This document shows positions 1 to 9,300 of a stretch of DNA of 64,000 nt, piece by piece. This stretch comes from Pseudomonas sp. LP_7_YM (lineage in GTDB: Bacteria > Pseudomonadota > Gammaproteobacteria > Pseudomonadales > Pseudomonadaceae), in contig NZ_SOCT01000010.1 of NCBI RefSeq assembly GCF_004364435.1, positions 85,553 to 149,552 on the forward strand, read 5' to 3'. Position 1 is the first letter of the stretch. Every line of letters begins with the position of its first letter. The position numbers and the translations under genes are program-made. The notes under the pieces were generated by a model. The model was not told the DNA's origin. It worked only from the letters and a program-made list of their open reading frames with translations, and did no database searches.

Positions 1-2
1 CT

Positions 3-299
3 TTACTGAGAACGATCGGCTGGCCGCAGATCAAAGTGCTGGTCGTTCCGCAAGATCCGGGTGAGGGGGTGGTTATGCCGGAATGGGTGTTCAAGGGCAT
101 CGGCAATGAGCGGGAGCTTGCTGAGGCCTTCGACGTCTGTGCAAGTTACTCGACAGATGGGTGGGTCCATCTGGAGACCGACCTTCGCGCCCACATGAAT
201 CCTTCCCGTATGGCCTCAATCGCCACGGTCGGCGAGCGTCTGGCGCTGCGTCTCGCAGCGCAGGGTTATCGGAGCGACCCCTTTCGGTTGAGCCGATAA
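3..299 (+). CDS. C-terminal part of a DUF6671-like protein (left end outside window)
   Basis: The reading frame is open from the window edge to the TAA at 297-299, so only the last 98 residues are visible. The segment with HLETDLRAHMNPSRMASIA resembles my memory of the conserved C-terminal block of DUF6671 proteins, whose function is unknown. Family members I recall continue after this block with a short Cys-x-x-Cys zinc-knuckle-like tail. Here the protein instead ends in GYRSDPFRLSR with no cysteines, so the 3' end may be altered. It converges on the LysR gene, whose stop lies 6 bases away. The family assignment is from memory and moderately uncertain; that the frame is coding is more secure. 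Confidence 0.5.
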   Translation, partial: LLRTIGWPQIKVLVVPQDPGEGVVMPEWVFKGIGNERELAEAFDVCASYSTDGWVHLETDLRAHMNPSRMASIATVGERLALRLAAQGYRSDPFRLSR

Positions 300-305
300 C
301 TTCCG

Positions 306-1289
306 CTATATCGCCATAGAGCTAATCCGCAGGCTGGCCCCGATCCGATAGGGCAAGCCTTCGACCGGAGTCGGCGACACGCTCAGAGGGCTGGTCATGC
401 TTGTCAACAGCCACTGTATGAAGACCTCCACAGCTTCATTGTGACCAGGGCCGCGGCAGATATAGAAAGCACGGGGACTTTCGACACGGATTCCCAAAGG
501 CGCTATCAGCGAGCCTGTTTCAATCAGATGATTGACCAACGGTGAGCTCCCCAGAGCAACGCCATGCCCCATCGTGGCGGCATGGATCATCTGATCGAAA
601 TGACTGAACCGTAGCCCCACCTGGTGGACGGGGGCGACAGCATGGCAAGCCGTCAACCAGTGCCCCCACTGCAACCAAGGCCAGGCATTCTGCGAATCGC
701 TCAGGTGTAGCAGCGTGTGTCGGTACAAATCCTGAATGCAATCCAGAGCCCGCCCCTCTCGGCGTAACAATGAAGGGCTACATACCGGAAAAACCTTCTC
801 GACCGCCAGCCGAACATCAGTCGTCGGGTCTATCTGGTCGGGTCCGCAGTAACGGATGGCGAGATCAGCAACATCCTGCTTGAGGTCGATGATCCGGTTA
901 TCTGCTTCGAGGTGAATGGCGATTTCGGGGTGCATATCTCGAAAATGCGCCAGACGCGGCACTAACCAAAGTGACGCGAAAGCGGTGGTGGTGGAAATCT
1001 TGACGCTCAACTGGGCGGGGTCCTTGCGCAGGCCGTCCACGGTCTGCGCCAGCTGTGCGAGGGTGACGTTGACGACATCGAATAGTTCGCGACCTGCTTG
1101 CGTCAACTCCAGCGAACGATGCCGACGCTCGAAGAGTGCGATGCCCAAGAAATCTTCGAGTTTCTTTACCTGGCGACTGATAGCGGACTGTGTCACGAAG
1201 ACTTCGTCGCCTGCCTTTGAAAAACTCAGCTGCCGAGCGGCTGCCTCGAAGCCGATCAAAAGATCAAGGGGGGGTAGTGGCCTACGCAT
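306..1289 (-). CDS. LysR-family transcriptional regulator, GcvA-like subgroup
   Basis: This 327-residue protein starts MRRPLPPLDLLIGFEAAARQ, the usual opening of GcvA-type LysR proteins. The winged helix-turn-helix covers about residues 8-65 (FSKAGDEVFVTQSAISRQVK, then LGIALFERR), followed by a linker helix and a periplasmic-binding-protein-like effector domain from about residue 95. The tail after residue 300 is somewhat long for the family. A purine-rich site (AGGAGAGG) lies about 8 bases upstream of the ATG, inside the small ORF at 1282-1410, which overlaps this start. No divergent target gene is adjacent, so the regulon and ligand cannot be inferred. It would act as a DNA-binding protein in the cytoplasm. 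Confidence 0.85.
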   Translation of the reverse strand: MRRPLPPLDLLIGFEAAARQLSFSKAGDEVFVTQSAISRQVKKLEDFLGIALFERRHRSLELTQAGRELFDVVNVTLAQLAQTVDGLRKDPAQLSVKISTTTAFASLWLVPRLAHFRDMHPEIAIHLEADNRIIDLKQDVADLAIRYCGPDQIDPTTDVRLAVEKVFPVCSPSLLRREGRALDCIQDLYRHTLLHLSDSQNAWPWLQWGHWLTACHAVAPVHQVGLRFSHFDQMIHAATMGHGVALGSSPLVNHLIETGSLIAPLGIRVESPRAFYICRGPGHNEAVEVFIQWLLTSMTSPLSVSPTPVEGLPYRIGASLRISSMAI

Positions 1290-1410
1290 TCGCCAGCCTC
1301 TCCTCTTCGACCGGGGTCGTCCACCCGTTCAGTTGTTCATAGCACTGCTGCAGGGCACGGATCACTTTTCCCAAGTTCCGGACGCCCGCGTTGAAAGCGT
1401 AGCGAATCAT
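1282..1410 (-). CDS. Small ORF (42 aa) overlapping the LysR start
   Basis: An ATG at 1410 opens a 42-residue frame ending in TAG at 1282-1284. It overlaps the ATG of the LysR gene by 8 bases in the arrangement ATGCGTAG, which is typical of translational coupling. A clear Shine-Dalgarno sequence (AAAGGA) precedes the start by about 6 bases, and an in-frame TGA lies a few codons upstream, so the frame is self-contained. The peptide begins MIRYAFNAGVRNLGK and ends with an acidic, helix-prone stretch. I do not recognise a family. It may be a real small protein, a leader that sets LysR translation, or the remnant of a longer gene. Confidence 0.4.
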   Translation of the reverse strand: MIRYAFNAGVRNLGKVIRALQQCYEQLNGWTTPVEEERLANA

Positions 1411-1932
1411 AATCGTCCTTTGATCATCAACTCATTACACCAGCGCGCACAGCGCATGGCGGATTGGTTGCGGGCAAACGTCGTTACTTGTGGTTCCGAG
1501 GCTGACGCAGGGCCTTGCCAATATCTGTACTGCACAGGTCAGAAGCACTGCGCCCACCGACCGGGTCGAGTAGCGCGGGAAACTTCATGCAGATACTTCT
1601 TGAAACAAATTTATTATGCACCTTCCAAAACTCAGGGGCCAACCGATCCTGAGAATATTTTCCACACCGCTACATTCTTCTGACCACCCTCAAAATCGCC
1701 TCGCATGCCTCGCCGCGTTTCACGTATTCCCGGACCGCATTCAATACCTGCCAAATAGTCGTTTGAGCCCTTCGAGGCCGCGGATCACCATCGCCCTCTC
1801 GCCGCGGGTTACGTACAGGAGTGACAAGTTGAACGTTCAGCAAATTCGCAGGTTTCAGTCGGTCAGAGCGCAGTCATTAGTGCGGCTCACCCACAGCCGC
1901 ATCCGGGTTAACGAACGAAAGGTACGCCAGTC
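1411..1932. other. Intergenic stretch without recognised gene
   Basis: About 520 bases between the small ORF and the broken peptidase gene. The frames that are open here give peptides with no family resemblance that I can see and look like chance frames. It presumably carries the promoter for the leftward LysR pair and for the rightward peptidase-hydrolase pair. No clear terminator hairpin, tRNA or repeat was noticed. Confidence 0.4.
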
Positions 1933-2874
1933 GTGAAACTAACTAGCCACTTGACCAGCCCTTCGGTCCAATTAGGACTGAGTATTGGCGTACTGATGTA
2001 TTGCAGTTACGGCCTGGCGCATGCCGCTTTTGCCAATCCGGTGCTTGCCTTACTGAGTGCCTTTGTCGGCCTGTTCATTCCGTACTACTCAAAGTTGAGC
2101 AATAAGCTGGAGGAGATCATCAATCTGCGCACCGCTTTGGTCAGCCTCGGGCGTCTGGGCCGGTTCGTTAGCTGTCGCAGGGACTGGCGTACGGGCTGGT
2201 GTTTGAGCCGGGCCTGGAGGATGGCGCCTACGTCAGCAGTCAGTCGGGTATTCGCTGGGTGAAATTAACGACCACAGGTAAGGCCTCGCATGCAGGGCTC
2301 GAACCTGAAAACGGCATCGACGCCTGCCTCGACCTTGCGATCAAAGTGCAGAAAATTGCCCGCACTGGCTCGACCGGACGAAAATCTGCTGATCAACCCA
2401 GGGGTCATCGAAGGCGGCACTAAACCCAACGTAGTCTGCGACAAGGCCAGCGTGACGATCGATGTGCGCTTCCAGCAACTGAAGGACTGGGACCATACCG
2501 TCACCGTGTTGGACGAGAACAGCGGCCATGTCGATATCTACAATCAAAAGTTGAAGCAAGGTACCCATAGCGAATGGGTCAAGCTCGCCGAAATGCCCGT
2601 GCTGCCAGCCACCGGCAGCCGCGAACTGGTCAACCTGGGCAGTGAGGTGGCGAAATCTCTCGGGCAGACGTTCAAGGCCCGCGCCGTTGGCTATGGCAGC
2701 GACGGCAATAATATAGCCAGTCCGAATATCCAGATATTGGTCGGATTGGGCCCGTACGGGGATGGCATGCATTCGGAGAAGGAATTCATGCAGTTATCGT
2801 CCTATCAAGAGCGTTTGATTTTTGCCACGGCTCTTATCAGAAAACTAAACCCAGCAACGAGGACCACTCCGTGA
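1933..2874 (+). pseudogene. Broken M20-family metallopeptidase (carboxypeptidase G2-like)
   Basis: Three pieces in different frames together resemble an M20 peptidase. A first frame from a GTG at 1933 encodes a hydrophobic N-terminus and loses sense near 2150. A second frame (about 2165-2400) contains VFEPGLEDGAYVSSQSGIRW and TTTGKASHAGLEPENGID, which match the dimerisation-domain region of carboxypeptidase G2-like enzymes. A third frame (from about 2380) carries NPGVIEGGTKPNVV and a C-terminal MHSEKE metal-ligand block and runs to the TGA at 2874. Most of the catalytic N-terminal half, with the HxD and first zinc ligands, is missing. The downstream gene overlaps the stop as GTGA, so the two were once an operon. 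No functional peptidase can be made without repair. Confidence 0.75.
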
Positions 2875-3407
2875 AAGCATTGATCGTAATAGATATTCAA
2901 CGCGAATATATCGCGGCAGGCCGCAAGTTTCATATCGAGTCCATAGGCCCCTCGCTGCAAAACGCTTATTCAATGCTGCAGTTTGCGCGCGAAGCCAACT
3001 GGCCGATCATCCATGTTCAGCATCTGCAAGACGGCGACCTGTTTAACCGCGATTCGGACGCCGCGGACTTCATCGACGGGTTCACCCCGCAAGTCGGTGA
3101 ATCCCACGCCGTGAAAGGCAATTATTCGTCTTTTTCGTCTCCGGCCTTCGTGGAGTTCGCGAAAGAACATGCCGATCACGAACTCGTAGTGATCGGCTAC
3201 GGCACAACGATGTGCTGCCTTTCGACCATCGTAGATAGCTACCATCGGGGTTACCGCGTTGCCTTGGTCAAGGACGCCACAGCGGCACTGGCTGCCGACG
3301 GGCTGTCTGAGGCGACGTTGCACCAGCATGCGACGACCATCCTCAAGACCTTTGCGCGGGTCACCACCCTTGCTCAGGAAACCGAGGCGCTTGAGGCTGT
3401 AGGCTGA
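2871..3407 (+). CDS. Isochorismatase-family cysteine hydrolase
   Basis: The 178-residue product has the fold-defining opening MKALIVIDIQ with the catalytic Asp8, a Lys82 in HAVKGNYSSF, and the nucleophile region GTTMCCLST with Cys115 as the likely catalytic residue. Length and motifs fit the isochorismatase-like (nicotinamidase-related) hydrolases, which cleave amide, carbamoyl or vinyl-ether bonds. The substrate cannot be read from sequence. The GTG start overlaps the stop of the upstream M20 pseudogene by four bases, which suggests that the pair once acted in sequence on an amide or carbamate compound; that pathway is now broken upstream. No internal damage is visible. Confidence 0.8.
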   Translation: MKALIVIDIQREYIAAGRKFHIESIGPSLQNAYSMLQFAREANWPIIHVQHLQDGDLFNRDSDAADFIDGFTPQVGESHAVKGNYSSFSSPAFVEFAKEHADHELVVIGYGTTMCCLSTIVDSYHRGYRVALVKDATAALAADGLSEATLHQHATTILKTFARVTTLAQETEALEAVG

Positions 3408-3542
3408 CATCGATAGAGGCTAACGTTTACCAATGTGTCCGTCGAATTCACCTGTGCTCAACGCTTCGGGGCGTTTGGCGGGCCCTGAAACCTTGCTTGT
3501 TAATGCTGCCTTGACTGGACCACGTGCAATGGCGGCCATCGG

Positions 3543-3561
3543 CCGATTCTGTTGAAAAAGT
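3543..3561 (+). repeat. Left terminal inverted repeat of the IS1182-type element
   Basis: Nineteen bases, CCGATTCTGTTGAAAAAGT, identical to the reverse complement of 5144-5162. It lies 59 bases upstream of the transposase start codon. Confidence 0.8.
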
Positions 3562-3620
3562 AGCTCTCCTGCTTGACCTGAGGCAAAATCTGCTCATCGG
3601 CCAGCGGGAGAGTACGCAGC

Positions 3621-5001
3621 ATGATGGGACAGTTATCGAGTGGGCAGGATCGGCTGTTTTACTCGTTCAACCTTGAAGACCACATCCCAACAAATCACCT
3701 GCTGCGCAGCATTGATCGGTGTCTCGATCTGAGCGACCTGCGCCACTATCTCGCCGATTTCTATAGCCCGATTGGGCGTCCTTCGATTGATCCTGAGTTG
3801 ATGATCCGCATGCTGGTCGTGGGCTATTGCTATGGCATTCGCTCCGAACGGCGCTTGTGTGAAGAGGCCCATTTGAACTTGGCGTATCGCTGGTTCTGCC
3901 GGTTAAGCCTTGAGGATGAAGTTCCCAATCACTCGACGTTTTCCAAGAATCGACACGGCCGTTTCCGGGACAGCGATCTGTTTCGCTGGCTGTTTAATGA
4001 AGTGTTACGTCGCTGCATGGACGCGGGTCTGGTCAAGGGCGAAGGCTTTGCCGTGGACGCCAGCATTATCAAGGCGCACGCGAGTCGGCAGCGTGGCGTG
4101 CCTGGCGATGAAGAGATCAACTGGCGCGACCCGTCTCTGAGCACTCGTGCTGTCCGTGAGTACCTCGAAGCACTCGATGAAGAGGCGCTGACTGAAGCAC
4201 TTCCCAAGCGCTTATCGCTGACTGATCCCCTATCCCCTATCCCGTTGGACGGCGGCCCCGGGTGGCCCAGCGTTTTTCGCCTACTCCACGAACTACCTGA
4301 TTGATGTCGAGCATGGCGTGATCATGGACGTAGAGCCGACACCAGCTCATCGAACCGCCGAGGTCGAGAGCACCAAGACCATGATTGATCGAGTCGAAGA
4401 GTTGTTCGACATCAAACCGGATCGCTTAATCGGCGATACCGCTTACGGCACAGCACCGATGTTGGCCTGGATGGTGGAAGAGAAAGATATCGAGCCGCAT
4501 GTGCCGGTGTGGGATAAAACCGAGCGTAAGGGCGACAGTTTTTCGATCAGCGACTTCCACTGGAATAAAGACGCTGAGGAGTATCGCTGTCCTGCTGGCA
4601 AGGCATTACGTAGCGAATGGCGAGCTTTCAAGAACCTGCGCTCACACGTGACGAAAGCCAACACCATCAACTTCCGATCCAGCCAAACCGACTGCGCGAC
4701 ATGTCCGATGAAAGCCAAGTGCTGCCCGAACACTGCGGTTCGTAAGATCGCCCGCAGTGTTCATGAAGCGGCTCGCGATGTGGCTCGGCAAATCGCGAAG
4801 ACGCCGGAATATGTGCGCTCTCGTCACGAACGTAAGAAGGTAGAAATGTTATTTGCCCACCTCAAGCGCATCTTGAAACTGGATCGCTTGCGACTACGAG
4901 GGATGAGTGGCGCTACCGATGAATTTACGTTAGCGGCTGCGGTACAGAACCTGCGCCGACTGGCCAAACTCAGCTCTCACGGGCCGCCAACCACAGGATA
5001 G
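3621..5001 (+). pseudogene. IS1182-family transposase, frameshifted by a 7-bp duplication
   Basis: Two frames (3621-4304 and 4318-5001) encode the N- and C-terminal halves of an IS1182 transposase. The first has the DUF772-like region (FYSPIGRPSIDPELMIRMLV and SRRLCEE-type context), the second the DDE region and a cysteine cluster (CPAGKALR, CATCPMKAKCCP). The break lies at a tandem CCCCTAT duplication at 4227-4240. Removing one 7-base copy restores one continuous frame reading LTDPLSRWTAAPGGPAFFAY, which is the expected IS1182 sequence. The lesion therefore looks like a recent slippage event. Autonomous transposition would need frame restoration. Confidence 0.85.
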
Positions 5002-5143
5002 GTGCGCCCGAAATCAGCAAAAAACCTCAAATTAACCCACTGACAAAGCAGCAACGGTCAACGAAGTACCGAAAAACCACTTAACAGTGGTGAATAGGTT
5101 CTTTGATGAGGCCAAGCTCAGCGTCACGTTTCCTGAAAAATCG

Positions 5144-5162
5144 ACTTTTTCAACAGAATCGG
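5144..5162 (-). repeat. Right terminal inverted repeat of the IS1182-type element
   Basis: The reverse complement of this stretch equals the left repeat at 3543-3561. It lies about 140 bases beyond the transposase stop and 14 bases before the end of the arginase-family gene. Confidence 0.8.
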
Positions 5163-5176
5163 TCGAAAGTAGCCAT

Positions 5177-6082
5177 TTAGTCCGGGAGCGGCAGCCGCGC
5201 CATCATCCCAATGAGGGTGGCGGCAAAGCGACCGTCGGGGTCCAGGTCAGGGTCGAATACCGTGACGGTCATCCCCCGGCAACGAGAATCAGCCACGAAT
5301 GGGCTCATGATGCTCACCAGGTCGTCAATTGGAATCCCCGGAGAGCCCGGGCAATCGACGGCCGGCATAACTGCCTGATCCAAAACATCAACGTCCAGAT
5401 GTATCCAGAAACCCTGATCAGGCACTTTGTCGAGCGTAGTACGAATGCGTTCAATGACTGCCGCCGGACCTATCATCACAGCCTCGAAGACATCGATCCG
5501 GGTGATAGCGGTGCTGTTTATGTCGGGCCAGGCGAAGTCATCATCGCGGTTTTCGCGTTCGCCCAATTGAATGACATCAGCCTCAGCAACCAGCGGACCG
5601 GCGATGTCTGGCCATTCAGTCGCGAGCGAGTCGCCACGACCGGTCGCCATTGCCAGGTCCATGCCCGCTACAGCCCCCAGGCTTTGCTCCGGGTCGTAGT
5701 TATCTGGGTGGCGGAAGTCGCTGTGCCCATCGATATGAATGAGCGAAAGCGGGCCTGCGTCACGCGCGCCTGCGAGTGCCCCCAAAAGAATTGAGCAATC
5801 CCCTCCAATAACGAGCGCAAAGTCACCGTTCCGGGATGCGCCACGCACCAGGTCCGCAAGGGCCAGATTGAATTCGCGCATGGCATAACCGTTACGCAAC
5901 CGTGTGCCTGCTTGCGCCTGTGTTGAATAAACGAGGCGCGGCAATTCTTTGAATGTATGAGGCCCAGTCATCTGGAGCAGCCCGGCAGTGATCAGCGCAG
6001 CAGGAGCCCTCCATGTACCAGGCTCATGGTTTGGCCGCAGAGGGCTTAGCCCGAGGTTGGAGGGCGCTGCGATTACGAGCAT
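5177..6082 (-). CDS. Arginase/agmatinase-family ureohydrolase
   Basis: A 301-residue protein with the manganese-site motifs of the ureohydrolase family: GGDCS near residue 93, HIDGHSD near 115-121 and HLDVDVLD near 228-235. Classical arginases and agmatinases have GGDH at the first motif; here Cys replaces the His ligand, a variant I recall from a subgroup of uncharacterised arginase-family proteins. The enzyme probably hydrolyses a guanidino or related C-N bond, but the substrate is unknown. It stands alone, 13 bases from the IS1182 right end, so downstream genes of a former operon may have been lost. The start MLVIAAPSNLG is typical of the family. Confidence 0.75.
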   Translation of the reverse strand: MLVIAAPSNLGLSPLRPNHEPGTWRAPAALITAGLLQMTGPHTFKELPRLVYSTQAQAGTRLRNGYAMREFNLALADLVRGASRNGDFALVIGGDCSILLGALAGARDAGPLSLIHIDGHSDFRHPDNYDPEQSLGAVAGMDLAMATGRGDSLATEWPDIAGPLVAEADVIQLGERENRDDDFAWPDINSTAITRIDVFEAVMIGPAAVIERIRTTLDKVPDQGFWIHLDVDVLDQAVMPAVDCPGSPGIPIDDLVSIMSPFVADSRCRGMTVTVFDPDLDPDGRFAATLIGMMARLPLPD

Positions 6083-6380
6083 GGTGTTGAGGTCAGCATT
6101 TGGTATTTTCCAACATGTTGTCCGGGGCGTGAGGCGAAGGGTTGTTAGCGTAGCACTCCCTATTCGTAGAGATTGGGGCTTGGTCTCAGCATCCTCATGG
6201 GCTTACCCCGGAAGCTGGCCGGGTTGTCTCGCAAGTACGCCTGCCTGTGGATATCGGCGGCTTTCCAATCCGCTGGATTCTACGATAAACAAATTCCCAA
6301 CCATCGATTACTCATGGACTATAGGCGCCAATTGGCGGCCTCTTCGTGAGGCCAGCGCTCTCAGTTGCAGGAGCCCGTGA

Positions 6381-9300
6381 ATGAACATCAAGATTGAGGC
6401 GCTGATCGCCCGCAAAATCGGTTTCGCCTCTCACCAGAATGCCGTTCCACTCGTACGTGAGTTGAGCCTCTGGAACCAGGAACAAACAAACTTTGAAAGC
6501 CTGCTCCTGACGTTGAGCACCGACCCGGATTTCGTCGAAAGCCGAACCTGGCATATTGACCGCCTCAACGCCGGTGATCGTCTCAGCATCTCTGAACGCG
6601 ACATCAAGCTTAATGCCGGTTACCTGTCTGGACTGACTGAAAGCTTGAACGCCGATGTCGTAATGCGCTTGTCCCAGGGTGACAATCTGCTCATCGAGCA
6701 GCGGTTTCCGACCGAATTGCTCGCTCGCACCGAATGGGGCGGTTTGAGTGCCATGCCGGAGTTGCTGGCTGCTTTCTGCATGCCCAACGATCCGGCAGTG
6801 GATCGGGTACTCAAAGCGGCTTCTCAAGTCTTGCAACGTGCAGGAAAGAAGGACGGCATTGATGGATATGAGAGCAAATCGCGCACACGCACTTGGGAGC
6901 TTGCCTCCGCCATATGGTCTGGGGTGTGCAGCTTTCAGTTGAGCTATGCGTTACCACCAGCAAGTTTTGAGCAACAGGGTCAGAAAGTCAGACCTCCTGG
7001 TCTGGTTCTGGAAAATGGGGTGGCGACCTGTCTGGACACTGCATTGTTGTTCGCGGCAGCTCTGGAACAGGCTGGGTTGAATGCCTTGCTCATCATGACC
7101 AAGGGGCACGCGTTCGCAGGCGTTTGGTTGCAGCCTCAAGAATTTGCCCAGTTGCTGACCGATGAAGCGTCAGCAGTACGCAAGCGTCTCGATTTGAAGG
7201 AGATGGTGGTTTTCGAGACTACCCTCGCTACACAAGCGCCTGCGCCCAGCTTCTCTCAAGCGGTCGCAGCGGCTGAGCGGCAACTCGATGACGAGCAGTT
7301 CCTCATGGCCATCGATCTGCACCGTGCCCGGATGCAGAAGATTCGCCCTATGACATTAGCATCCGCAGTGAACGCATCTGATGGGAGTGATTACTCACCG
7401 CCGACCGCTGAAGGTTTGGAGGAAGCTCCGGTACTCCCAGGTTTCGATGTCGAAATCAATGAAGGCAACAAAGGTCCTGCCGACAAACTCACCCTGTGGC
7501 AACGCAAACTCCTCGATCTGACAACTCGCAACCGTCTCCTGCACCTCCCCGATAGTGCTAAAGGCGTGCGTCTTCTTTGCCCGGACCCCGCCGCTCTTGA
7601 AGATTTACTTTCCAGTGGCGGGCGTATTCGCGTGGTCCCGGTACCTGACCTGAAAAGCAGTGGCCGTGATATGGCTCTGTACGAGCAGCAAAATAATGAA
7701 AGCCTGGTCGACGAAGTCGCTCGTCAGGCACTCGCTCGGGGCGAGGTGCTCGCCAGCCTTGAGAAGGTCAAGCTTGAAGCAACACTGGTTGATCTGTTCC
7801 GCAAGGCGCGTAGCGATCAGGAGGAGGGTGGGGCAAACACCCTGTTCTTGGCCATCGGCTTTCTCAAGTGGAAGAAAAGCGCAGAAGATCCCAAAACCTA
7901 CTCCGCCCCACTGATTTTGCTGCCGGTCAAACTCGAACGCAAAAGTGCCCTGTCTGGCGTGACGCTTAGCCTGCTGGACGAGGAGCCGCGCTTCAACCTG
8001 ACGTTGCTTGAACTGCTGCGTCATGATTTTGAATTGATGATTCCAGGCCTCGATGGCGAATTACCAAGTGATGAAAGCGGTATCGATGTGACCGGCATCT
8101 GGAACATGGTGCGGCGAGCGGTACGCGACGTGCCAGGATTCGAGGTAAGCACAGAACTGGTTTTGGGCACCTTCTCGTTTGCCAAATATTTGATGTGGAA
8201 AGATCTGAATGCCAATGCGGCGCAGTTGATGCAAAGCCCTTTGGTCAAGCATCTGTTAGCGCCAAGCGAAACAGGTAATGGCTTCTCCGGCTCGGACGAA
8301 TTTCCTAGACCTGAGCAGTTGGACTCATCAGTAACGCCTGCTCAGCTTTTTGCACCATTGCCGGCAGACTCCTCGCAGCTATCAGCCGTCGTGGCATCTG
8401 CCAGCACGCATAGTTTTGTAATGGATGGACCTCCCGGAACCGGTAAGTCGCAGACCATTGCCAACATGATTGCCCACAATCTGGCGCTCGGGCGTCGCGT
8501 ACTATTCGTGGCAGAAAAACGTGCGGCACTCGACGTTGTTTATCGTCGCCTGGCAGAGAAGGGGCTGGGCGAGTTCTGCCTGGAGCTGCATTCAAGTAAG
8601 GCGTCGAAAGTTGAAGTGCTCAAGCAGTTGGATCGCGCCTGGGATGTTAGCGACGCGTTGAGCGCCGAAGAATGGGAGCGTGAAGCCACTCGATTGCAGA
8701 CGCTGCGCTCGCGACTCAACCAGTTGGTCGAAGTCCTGCATCGCCGCAGGGGGAATGGTCTTTCCCTGCACCAGTCGATAGGTCGTGTCGTTCGTGACCA
8801 TGGCTCTCAGACACCCAGATTGGCTTGGCCGCCTGGCACGGAACACAATGCAGTCGAGTACGGCCAAATGCTTGACCTTGCACGTCGTCTTGGCCTCAAT
8901 GGTGCCACCGCACGCGATTTGTCTGGCAAGTTCGGCGCTCTGGCGCAGACCCAATGGTCGAACGCCTGGCAGGCGCAGATCGCCAGCGCCTCGCGCGAAT
9001 TGCCTGAGGCGCTGGATGCACTGAATGGCGCAGGCGAAAGGCTGGTTGTCCTGACGCACCTGCCGTTGCCGATAGCTGAAGTGATACAGGTCCAGCAGCT
9101 GAGCGATTTGGCAGCCCTGATTGCGCAATCCTATGGACAGAACCTTTCATTCGCTTTTGCCCCCGATGCTATCGCGCGTATGGAGTCAGCCCGACGTGCT
9201 TGTCAATTGATCGAGGGCTATCGGGAGCTTGAGCAAAGCCTTTCACTGGATTACGCCGATCAGGCGTGCCGTCGCATTCCGGTCGAGCAGATGCGCAGCG

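Larger units (their letters stand above)
3541..5164 (+). mobile_element. IS1182-type insertion sequence
   Basis: The element is bounded by 19-bp perfect inverted repeats at 3543-3561 and 5144-5162 (outer sequence CCGATTCTGTTGAAAAAGT), with a partly matching base or two beyond each. It carries one transposase gene in the middle. I could not identify a convincing target-site duplication next to either end, so insertion may be old, or one flank may have been rearranged. It separates the isochorismatase-like gene from the arginase-family gene. Confidence 0.8.

Noticed and set aside
916..1683. 255-residue rightward frame opposite the LysR gene
   Set aside because: Mostly antisense to a solid LysR gene; no family resemblance.
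3535..5170. Target-site duplication of the IS1182-type element
   Set aside because: Flanking bases on the two sides do not match over any useful length.
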